64,000 bases of DNA from Gracilaria gracilis. Taxonomy: Eukaryota > Rhodophyta > Florideophyceae > Gracilariales > Gracilariaceae. The position numbers and the translations under genes are program-made. How positions within the stretch are numbered: position 1 is the stretch's first letter; every line of letters starts with the position of its first letter. The stretch spans positions 62,001 through 126,000 of the forward strand of contig JARGSG010000250.1 in NCBI GenBank assembly GCA_030374805.1, in the 5' to 3' direction. Shown here piece after piece: positions 55,369 to 64,000 of the stretch. The notes beneath the pieces are model-generated. The model saw nothing but the letters and a program-made list of their open reading frames with translations, was not told the origin of the DNA and made no database searches.

Positions 55369-56759
55369 GTGCGTGACGACATTTCCGACTGGCCGCGGCA
55401 CAGCACGCTGGCTCTGCGCGAGATCGACACCGAGCAGCAGCTGCCGCAGCAGCAGCAGCAGCAGCAGCAGCAGCACGCTTCCGCCGCCGCGGTGCCACAG
55501 CTCGCGCACGAAATGCAGGTCGTGCTGCACGGTGACGGGCTGTACGCGCTGCACGCGCCCTGGCTGCTTACCCGGCGCGGGCCCGACAAGCAGCGCGAGC
55601 GCAGACGGCGCGCGCATCGCCACCGCCACTCGTTCTACGCCTGAGACGCCGTGCGCTGCATTGTGCAGCCGCAAGATATTGCGTGGCAGAACATTCCGGG
55701 CTATGTTCCGGCCGCGCAGGATGCCACGCTGCATCACATTGCGGCGCGTACGGGGGGCGCGCGCTACTCCAGCAGCACCAGTTCTATATCGTCGGCAATT
55801 GCTGCCATGTATCACGTGGTGTCCAACTATTGCGATATCTACTTACTCGGTGGTCTTTCCGAACAACTGGCCGATCTGCCCAGCCATTTTTCAAAGTTTC
55901 ATCGCCGCCCGGTCGCCTTCACTCTCTCCCGAAACCAACCTGGTCGCTATGCGTACACCGTCAACGCCCACTCTGGAACCGACACCGGCCTTCCATCCTG
56001 CGCGACTTGGGCCATTCCATTGAGCGCATGCTCACCATGTCGCCCGAGGTTTTTTCCTCAAAGTATGTTCTTCCCCCCCATCGTCAGCTTCGAACACAGC
56101 CGCCATCCGAAATGAATCCATCCGCCGATGAGCAACAGTTTTATCACTACTCTCAGGCTTCCCAGTTTGTGCTTCGAGCCCAGATTGATTGTCGCAATCC
56201 CGGCACTGGCGAGGTGTTCGATGTCAAAACGCGTGCCGTCGCCAAGATTTGACATGATCTGCCAAACCACTTGCAGTACGCTTCGCACAAGCTTCGCTTT
56301 CCCAAGGGCAGGACCGACTCGTACGAGCGTGAGTTCTACGATATGGTTCGCACAGTCTTCCTCAAGTACGCGCTTCAACTCCGCATTGGACGCATGTCGG
56401 GCGGGCTTGTCGCCTATCACAACACCACCGAGTTGCTCGCCTTGGAATACTTCTCGCTCAAGGAGATTGAATCGTACGTGTTTGGTACTCAACGGTGGGC
56501 TGATGTCGCATTTGGTACTGCCATTAGTCTCCTGGAACGCATTCTGGATACCATCACCACCACTGTGCCTCTGGACAACACTGACGACCGGTTGAAGGTC
56601 ATGTTGTACACAGAATGGTCCAAATTGAGAATGTACGTGTTCGTGCAGCACTTGCAGAGGGATGAACAAGATTCTTTCGGGGATGCCGAATTTCAGCGCC
56701 GAGAACGCGATGCGTGCCTGTACAGCAGCAGGATTCTCTACTCGTGCGCATTGTAACTC
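55369..56759 (+). pseudogene. PET127: Pet127-like protein (PD-(D/E)XK nuclease family), broken
   Basis: Matches the Pet127 family, mitochondrial membrane-associated proteins involved in 5' processing and stability of mitochondrial RNA in fungi. In order: a polyglutamine run (CAG repeats, 55436-55475), VPQLAHEMQVVLHGDGLYAL, QPQDIAWQNIPGY, RYSSSTSSISSAIAAMYHVV, LPSHFSKFHRRPVAF, LGHSIERMLTMSPEVF, EQQFYHYSQASQFVLRAQID, GEVFDVKTRAVAKI (the D-x-K of the nuclease core), YEREFYDMVRTVFLKYALQL and GGLVAYHNTTELLALEYF. The lesions are TGA at 55642, a one-step frame change near 55985 and TGA at 56250 (where CGA for Arg would fit the family). These make it a recent pseudogene, since the protein is otherwise well preserved. 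The last stop is TAA at about 56755. Confidence 0.7.
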
Positions 56760-57620
56760 TCGCGCGCCATTGCGTTAGCCACATATATTCGCTGCCTACT
56801 CCGTTGTGCCGCCCGAAGTATCCGCGCCCATTCACCTCGTTCATCTAGCGTAACCTTTCTCCCGCCTCCTCTATCACCCACCTCTTCATCTCTCTCTCCT
56901 CAGAGTAACTAACCCCTTGTCCACACTAACCATGCATCTGAATTACGCCGACTTTCCTTTCCTCTTCTCCGCCTGTCGTGCTCCCGCCCCCGGTCCGCGA
57001 ACTCCGCTTCACCTGCAGCACCCTCGGTGCTCGCCTGAACTTTAGCTCTTCCTGTGCCCCTTCTACCCTACCCCGGCACTTACGTCGCGGCCACCAATCT
57101 GCCTTTGCTCTGCCATACCAGTCGGCCTCGCATTTTGCCTGGCAAACCTCGCCCCGCTCCCGCATGACATCGCCGCCGCCCGTTTCACGTGCCCACTTTG
57201 GAGCGATGGCGTACCGCTGTTGCTGTCGCCCATGTAAAACGCACTTGCAAAACAACCCTTCGTCGAACACAACATGTACGCCTCTTCCAGCGCGCTTGCC
57301 GCCACTCCACTCAATCTTATGCCCAATCTGCTCGTTACACTTGCTGTATGCTTCGCGTGCATTCCGTTCGGTCACTTTCACCCATTTATCCCGCCAACGC
57401 CCTGCACACCGCCGCTGTTATAACCTTTTCACTCTTTAAGCGAGCACACCCACCGTGGTGGGTGCATTGGTCGAAGGCTGGCAGTCAAACCAAGTGGGCG
57501 ACAGTTCTGTTTGGAGGGGTTACATGTTGCGGGTAACCTTTAACCACATTGATTCTCGCCGCCTACCGTGGTGGTTGTATCTCGGTTTGTACGTTCTCGT
57601 TAGACCACCGGGTCTCAATC
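56760..57620. other. Intergenic region after the Pet127-like pseudogene
   Basis: C-rich on the plus strand; frames on both strands are low in complexity and lack domains. Nothing recognised. Confidence 0.4.
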
Positions 57621-57659
57621 ACTTCTAGATGGTCAGAAGGATAAAGTCCACGGTATCCT

Positions 57660-58117
57660 GCCACTCGAAAGGAGACACTCCAAGATTACAAAGAACCTGC
57701 TTCATTTTATTGGCCATCCAATCAATCAAGAAGAGGGAAGGTACACAGTTCTGTATGCTGCAGCATACAATGGCCACTTACATACAGTATATATTTCTAG
57801 GAGGTCATGGGGCTCTGGTTGACACAAAGGAAAGAACAGCGTTCACTCTACTATCCTACAAATTGCAAGATGGCATTTTCGAGTTGTACAAGCACTCATT
57901 TTATCAGGAGACAACTAGAAACGCAGTAAGAATCCAATGCTGTTTGTTCCAACAGATGATGGTTCTGCATTTTTCTTTCAGAAGTAGGCTCTCAGTAACG
58001 CCATTGATGACACCGAATGCGCGCTATTGGCTATTCTGGTTGCGAGAGCGGCTGAGCATCTTCTCGCCTACATCGGTCAACGGCGATTGATTGCTCTGTC
58101 ACTAGAATGAGTTCAAG
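57660..58117 (+). pseudogene. Ankyrin-repeat gene fragment, frameshifted
   Basis: Ankyrin consensus pieces appear in shifting frames: YTVLYAAAYNGHLHTV, then GGHGALVDTKERTAFTLLSY, then RWHFRVVQALILSGDN, then NAIDDTECALLAILVARAAE and HLLAYIGQRRLIALS. Each repeat keeps the order expected of the family (G.T.LH.AA..GH...V..LL..GA.), but at least three frame changes separate them. It is a host-type gene remnant, converging on the minus-strand reading region that follows. Confidence 0.6.
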
Positions 58118-59062
58118 ATTCCCGCTTTCGTCAGTTTGGAACTCAAACACTTTCTTTCCTTCAAACTCCGACGATTTTCTTGCGCTATACGTGTGAAAAC
58201 TTCTACGAATATAATATACGTCTGACACCGTATGAACGTGATGCGCACCTTGCAACGGAACAGAGCTCAAGATACCATCTCTGCTTCCCACCTGTGTAAT
58301 AAAAACACGTGGATCTTTTGTGCTCCCGAACGCCTGGCCGATCGAAACGCGTGGAGATTTGGTGTGCCCAGATTCTTTACCATTCGATGCAGAAAGTCTG
58401 GCAGACTTACCGTCCACTTTGTTCTGGTACCGACCACGTGCGTTCCGGTTATCTCTATCACGGTTTCTGGTACGGTATCGGCGGACCTTCTCTGCATTTT
58501 TTGGGCGCTTGTCTATCTGAAGCTGAGTGCCTGTACAATAAGTTGGGTGCGCAGTTCCAGGTAAAATGAAGCGAGCGCGGTCACATTTGGAGCTTTCAGA
58601 GCGTGGGTCAGAATCCGTCATGGACACATAATGAACCTGTTCATTGAAAACTCTTCTTCCTGGAGAGTCTCGAGTTTCCATGTATGCCACCACCTTGACA
58701 TTGGAGGGAACCAGTTCTTCTATGATCCTCGGATACTTTTAAACGTCCAAGTGTGTTTCAAATTGACTTGGCTCAACGGCAGTGTCGGCACGACTTGCTC
58801 TTCTGCCCGGATTCACACTTGTTAAGACACAAACGCCCGGATTCTCACTTGTTAAGACACAAACGCTGCAAAAGACGCAGCCTTCTTCGCCAATGCTGGC
58901 AGTATATTTTCCTATCATCGAACGTAGCGGTGGTGTGCCACAAATCACATGCATAGGTTCTTTGCAAACAAGACAATGATGATTTGGATGCGAACCAATC
59001 ACACCACTCGCCACCCGACACGTATTTCTTTCCTTCTGAACGCAATAATACGTTGGTAGCAT
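58031..59062 (-). other. Unrecognised Cys/His-rich reading region
   Basis: Two minus-strand frames. 58739-59062 begins MLPTYYCVQKERNTCRVASG and has zinc-like spacing: HHCLVCKEPMHVICGT, then CVFCSVC. 58031-58693 is Arg/Ser/Lys-rich (KNAEKVRRYRTRNRDRDNR). Between them KYPRIIEELVPSNVKVVAYM suggests the two belong together across a stop near 58740. A 30-bp direct duplication (58807-58866, GCCCGGATTC...) repeats CVLTS-NPG. It could be an N-terminal zinc domain of a transposon protein; no family was identified. Confidence 0.35.
58807..58866 (+). repeat. 30-bp direct tandem duplication
   Basis: GCCCGGATTC(A/T)CACTTGTTAAGACACAAAC occurs twice in a row with one mismatch. Confidence 0.8.
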
Positions 59063-59099
59063 TTCTGAAAGATCTTGGGGACGGGTTTCGGAAACAGGT

Positions 59100-60970
59100 G
59101 GGAAGACTCATATGGATGCTATCATGTCCGCCCACCTATGTACCTGTGTACCAACGTGAGGTCGAAATTTTTTGCGTTATCTCGTTTCAGTCATCCAATT
59201 ATATTCTCTCAATTGCGAAACCTCATTTCTCCAATCACATTATGTCATTCGTGTAACCTTGAGACTGAATTAATCCTTGCAAAGTTAGGCACGGCGAAGT
59301 TCTGTTGTCATGGGTCAGATAATTTTACAGGACAAGAGAAGATAGTCAGCGGCGTTGCTAGGGTGGAGCACACGAAGCGCATTTGAAAGTTTCTGGAATG
59401 CATTGGGATTAACGCTATGCTTGTACAGGTAGTGCAGAAAACCGACGTCCGCGATGTGTACTATGTCCGTGCCCCCACTCTTGCGGACCAAAAAGCGCCG
59501 CCGACCTGTTTCAATCAGTTACGATGAAATTCCTACCACACGAGGAATCTATACGCCTGGCCCATGCGGTAGAGAAAATTGCCGCACAAAAATGGAGCAC
59601 AGGTTGGGCTCGCCGCTGCTAGCGCAATGAAACCCGCGTAACTATTCCCTGCCGCCCGTTGCATCCCTGTGCATTAGTGCTTTGCGACAGTACACGTCGT
59701 TCTCTGTCCCATCCATGTTCGTCCTGCTTTCCACCATATCTGCTAGCGTACGTCTGGTGACAAACATTCCGAGGTTGCGCGCGTCCAAGGCTCAGTTTCA
59801 TTAGACTGTCATTGTTCTCGAGCTGCGTTCATCTAACGATCCCCTCTTGTAAGCTCAGAGCGCTGGTGGCGACTGGTTGACCACCGACCGGTGGCGTACT
59901 GCTTTTGGGGGAATCGAACGAAGAGAAATGTGGCGGCGAGACGTTTTTGGTGGCACCAGACGCAGTGTATGCGGTCACAGTCATGGAGCAGGTCTGGAAC
60001 TTATTCAATGGCGACATATGGAGGCCTTTTAGCAGTACACCTACGGTCTCTGTTTCTCGGCCACATTTAGCTTGTTTAGCTGTGAATGTAGAGTACACAT
60101 TCAGCTGAACTGCTTTACCGTAGAAGAATTCTCCACATGCGTGCTCGCTCCGTTTCTTGTTCCGATGATATCTGAGCGTCTCTTCCTGTCTAAACCGAAT
60201 GGAACTTCTGGTACTGGCGATCATCATGGCCGAGATGGACATTGTTCTGATGTCATGATTTGGGTAAGGAACAAAACCTGTACCGTCACCGTTTACAAAG
60301 GAAGCGAGCGCCCCCTTGATTTCATGATCGTCTATCAAAGCGATTTAGAGACGACATCACAGAGCCATCTCCTTTACCACTTAATTGGCTACTACTCTAT
60401 CAATCAGCGCCCTCTCTTTCTGCATCTAAATGAGCACCTCGTATCCTATGCATGCAGGCAAGTGGAAAAGATTGTACCAGTTATAATTTTGGTGTTTGGC
60501 AAAGGGATGCTCTGTCGGATTCTGTGATCTGTCTGCAGTTCTTTGGGTCTCGGAAGTCAATAACGTGACTTATGTGACTTATAACTCTACTTTATGACCT
60601 AGAACTGCAAGGAAATACATCATTACCTCTCTCGTGCTTAGGGACATATTTCAGGGGAGGATCATGACATCAAAGCCAAATCGCGGATCACAATTTCTTT
60701 TTAACTCCCTGGATTGTGAGACTTTTCTTTGTTACTCTTTTTTCTCGTTCTGGATCGAGATAGTAACGCCTGCTTGATATGTCTAAATATCCGACGACAC
60801 GCTGAATGCAATGTCCTACTTCAGTGCTGACAAGAGTGCGTTTGCGATGTTTCGCAAACAAGATGTCTAGCTGCTCGTCATATACGCAACATACTGCCAG
60901 CGTATATCGACAAAGACTGATCTTAATTGCCGCACTGTTACCTGTCCTTCAATTTCGAGATGGACTTCGA
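59100..60970. other. Unresolved stretch with ambiguous frames
   Basis: The best frames are 59829-60338 (-, 169 codons) and the overlapping 59905-60108 and 60072-60527 (+). Each reads like protein in places (for example TASGATKNVSPPHFSSFDS on minus, ETFLVAPDAVYAVTVMEQ on plus), but only one strand can be real and neither shows a domain. It may be part of the transposon to the right or of the Cys/His-rich region to the left. Confidence 0.25.
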
Positions 60971-60979
60971 TGAACTTCA

Positions 60980-63662
60980 TCACGTCGCCGTAATACAAAT
61001 TTTTTTTCGACATCGTTTCGCTTCTCGTCTTGTGTGATGATTTGGAATGATTGACGTCATCTTCATTACCAGACCGAACAAATTCAGCTGCGATGACAAA
61101 CTTTGCCTAGCAGTTTGCTGTCTCGCTGCTCTGGCTTTGTAAGTATTCGATGTCTCAATGGAAATCGTATTTACTGCTCTTGTTATTGACGGTGATCTAT
61201 ATTGCCGCGCCTTAACAATCAGGAAGTTTCGTTCAAGACCAGGAAACATCGACGTTACGAATCGAGCTACTTTGGGTTCCTGAGCTTTTGATGGTTGGCA
61301 TGCACTTCCGAAGCCATGGCACTCTACAAGCACGTCGAGTTCAAAGCGGGTTTCATTCTCTGCAGAACGGCATTCTCCTTCTGAATTAAATGTCATGTCC
61401 GACTCCATAGCAGTTCTTGGGGCTGTCCCATCGTTCAGGATTTGGAGACAAAATACCTTGTGGTTTCTGTGGAAGAGATGAGAGCAGATGTTTCACTTAG
61501 CATGCATCCGCCTCCCCATTTCGTGGAGAAGTCTTTCGATGAGGAACTGCGACGTGATTGGAAGCAGTTCACACTCTCTTAGAAGCCCATAAAGGTGTAG
61601 GATTGCGTGGGTAGAAGGAGTAAGACAATATGCGTCGGATTCGGATCTGTAGAACATTTTGGCGAATCGAATGTACAGTTCTTCAACCACCGAGGTCATT
61701 TTTGTCACAGTTTGGGGTCTACAGTCGTACCCAAATGATATGGAGACTAGACTAGACGTCATTCTCCATATGGTCAGTACTTCATGGCCAACTCGAAACC
61801 TGTGAAGGAAAGGAAGCATGTACAGCTCTGCCGCCTTCTTTAAGTCTTCTGCCTTGTACTTCCCCAATTCGACGATATTCATTGATGAGCGTCCCCAAAA
61901 CACACTGGAATCCCACATGACGACGATTTCATGGAATCATCAATGCTTTGTATAGTTTAAGCTGGAATGCAGTATGAAGGCAACTCTGGGAGTCTTTCAT
62001 GGTTATGATGTACTCCAAACATTAACTTGAGAAGGTGTTTCGTTCATCCTAGCAGGACTAGATGCATGACGTCGTACGGAAATGCGTACTTCACATCAAC
62101 GGAAAGCGTTCTCAAGTAGCAGTTTGATTTGATTCCCGTGTTCTTTATCAATTTTCTTCTACCCACTGCTGAGGTGGAGGCAACGAATCGTCTCCTCCAG
62201 GTGTCATTTATGTCTGTCCTGAACCTTGTCTCACCGCATTCCATGTTGACGACATCTCCAGTTCTGTAAGGCGGCTTTGTCTTCAACACGCTGTCCCACA
62301 TGCTCTTGGGAGTGTTCATAATGACACATGAGCACTTCATATCTTTCACATACGGCTTCTAGTTGAGAAAGAATCTACAGAAAACTGTGCCAGTGTGTCC
62401 CACATAACCTAACACCTTTGAAGCAGCGTGCCAGTCAGCGGTGAAGAGCAGGACAAACGCCCTAAGGGTTCGAGTTTTTTTGTCGACACACACCACTGGC
62501 ACTCCTCGTTCCAGATGCCTTAGTTCTTTCACAATCATATGTAAAAATGTATCGAAGTACTGTGATGAGTGGGAACCTGGGACAATGGAAAGAATGAGAG
62601 CATTATTGGCCCGAGGTCTCTCTTCGGCGTTGAAGTTCAAAATGGAGGACACAATCGGCCATGTAGAAACAGGTTCCCCCTCTCGGTTCTTGGAGCACTC
62701 GAATCCATCAGTAGAAAGCATGAGGAACACATATATCTCATCTGAGTCTTCACTCCAGCGCGTCATCTGTTCAAGAAATCTTTTCTTGAACATCTGCCCA
62801 TGAAAGAAATCCTGATGGCCCGTCTCATTTTCAGGATCGACACATGCAGTTTTGGCACGACAGCAACGTTGTACAATTTCTTCGAAAGACCGTGGAGCGA
62901 TGCACAGTGCTTTTTAGGGCAACGGAAGGATTCATGTACCAATATTTTGTGCTTTGCGGGCCTGTTAATGGCCTTGAACACACCGGACACTCCAATGAAT
63001 CTTTCAATCTTGCAGTTGATATCGCATGACCCTCAGAACCAATTTCCAGGCTTGATTTGATACCCAACGAATGCCGTGTGGCGTATGCGGCTAGGTTTCT
63101 GTAAGAAACCTTGGCATTCACTGATTCCACAGCGAGAAGCTTCTCAATTGTTCATTGTGATGTGTTTGAAAGTTCTGCGGTGTATAAGAAAGTGCTCAGC
63201 CTTCGAAACTCCCAGGCAATAGGGTTCATTTCTTGCTCTCTTCCTCTACAATATGAGGACCATCTGAACCATTAATACTGCTCCTTTTCAGGATGCTACT
63301 AGCCATACTTTCGGATCGAAGTTCCCACATAGTTGTACCTACTTTCCCCAGCTCATCGAATTCGCAGGCGATTGCTACTTCTTGATCCAATAAAACTGGT
63401 TCTTTTCGCCCGTTTTCTTGCTCACTATCCTCTTGAGGCAAATTTTTGTGAGCCGAAGCATTGAAACGATCAGGAGTGGAATCGTCTTGGCGATCGTGAA
63501 CTCCAGCATTGTTATGAATCTTTTCTTCATTAACAGAATCTCTTTGCTGAGCGTCTGTATCTGAGATATGATTGTGTCCAATCTTCCATCTGCATCGTCT
63601 TTTCTGGCAGAGAGAACGCAACAAATCCTCTTCAACATTCTCAAGTTTTTCTGCATTCGCAT
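60980..63662 (-). pseudogene. CACTA-type (Tnp2/Transposase_21) transposase, decayed
   Basis: On the minus strand: an acidic/coiled N-terminal lead at 63226-63662, then a Cys-rich stretch with LECPVCSRPLTG and LSCQNCMCRS at 62831-63130. The core at 62359-62793 has LSTDGFECSKNREGEPVSTW, NNALILSIVPGSHSSQYFDT, HMIVKELRHLERGVPV, RTLRAFVLLFTADWHAASKV and GYVGHTGTVFCRF, which I recognise as the Tnp2 transposase pattern. After a TAG at 62359 the same frame continues at 62044-62349 (AFPYDVMHLVLLG). The C-terminal parts are at 61493-61918 (YKAEDLKKAAELYMLPFLHR) and 60980-61408 (FVTSMFPGLERNFLIVKARQ). Several frame changes remain. Terminal CACTA repeats were not found; the 5' end may lie beyond the window. 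Confidence 0.7.
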
Positions 63663-64000
63663 TTAAGATTGAGGTCGAGTTCTTGTTGGGTATCTCTCAT
63701 CTCTTCCTCCGCTTTCTCGTCAAAGAAGTTAAGTACCCACTCATTTATTTATCGTGCTTGAACTGCGATGAGAGACATACCACCTTAAATTTCAGAATCT
63801 TTGAAAGGTTGGTTGTACTTGTGGAAGAGAGTGACAACAAAGCTAGTTGAAATGGCCCTGCACGTCTTTGCTGGTGGTCAGTGAGTGCTTTAAGCTCACT
63901 TTCAAAAAGAGTAATCTACCGGGTCATTCTGGAAATTCAGATACTAATAATGCTATTTTTTTGGAAGTAATAAGGAGATTTTCCAAGCCCTTGATGGGAA
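63663..64000. other. Right edge of window
   Basis: Probably the leader of the CACTA-type gene on the minus strand. No other signal. Confidence 0.3.

Noticed and set aside
1-64000. CRISPR arrays, rRNA operons, bacterial-style operons
   Set aside because: No regularly spaced repeats with unique spacers, no rRNA signature and no polycistronic gene sets were found.

Overview
This window comes from a nuclear genome of a photosynthetic eukaryote, most likely a red alga (inference). It encodes a plastid terminal oxidase whose leader starts MFGFVAAP, with a phenylalanine near the N-terminus as in primary (red/glaucophyte) plastid transit peptides. Introns are rare and tiny (70-91 nt). Compact GC-rich gene islands lie between thick layers of transposons. 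No bacterial gene organisation, rRNA, intact tRNA or CRISPR array was seen.

Layout. 1-4.2 kb: two piggyBac-like elements of different families joined end to end, one carrying a small inverted-repeat insert and a tRNA-like SINE trace. 4.47-5.69 kb: a Tc1/mariner element. 5.7-8.2 kb: a two-gene PIF/Harbinger-type element (DUF6818/Myb-like protein facing a decayed DDE transposase). 8.2-19 kb: the host gene island, with a four-finger C2H2 protein (+), a plastid terminal oxidase with a 41-nt microexon (-), and a proline-rich protein with a hemerythrin-like C-terminal domain (-). 19.1-32.6 kb: a pogo/Tigger transposon split by a young, near-whole Ty3/gypsy chromodomain element (minus orientation, TSD GCTGT). 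33.0-36.4 kb: a piggyBac-like element with both ends and flanking TTAA. 36.7-49.7 kb: a Ty1/copia-like gag-protease fossil split by an older, broken gypsy element of the same lineage (plus orientation, TSD AATGG). 49.9-52.6 kb: hAT and LINE remnants. 53.4-58.1 kb: a second host-like GC-rich stretch holding decayed genes (C2H2 fingers, a membrane protein, a Pet127-like nuclease, ankyrin repeats). 58-60.5 kb: unrecognised Cys/His-rich sequence. 61-63.7 kb: a decayed CACTA/Tnp2 transposase.

The most unusual signal is shared by the two gypsy elements. Both carry, between the end of pol and the 3' LTR, a long open reading region on the opposite strand. The two copies are alike at protein level and do not resemble any gypsy protein I know. 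It begins just inside the polypurine tract, as if read from a promoter in the 3' LTR. Both elements are also strewn with very short perfect hairpins (stems 4-10 bp, loops 2-6 nt), in LTRs, non-coding parts and the pol linker. I consider the conserved antisense protein plus the hairpin swarm the best candidate for an undescribed system here.
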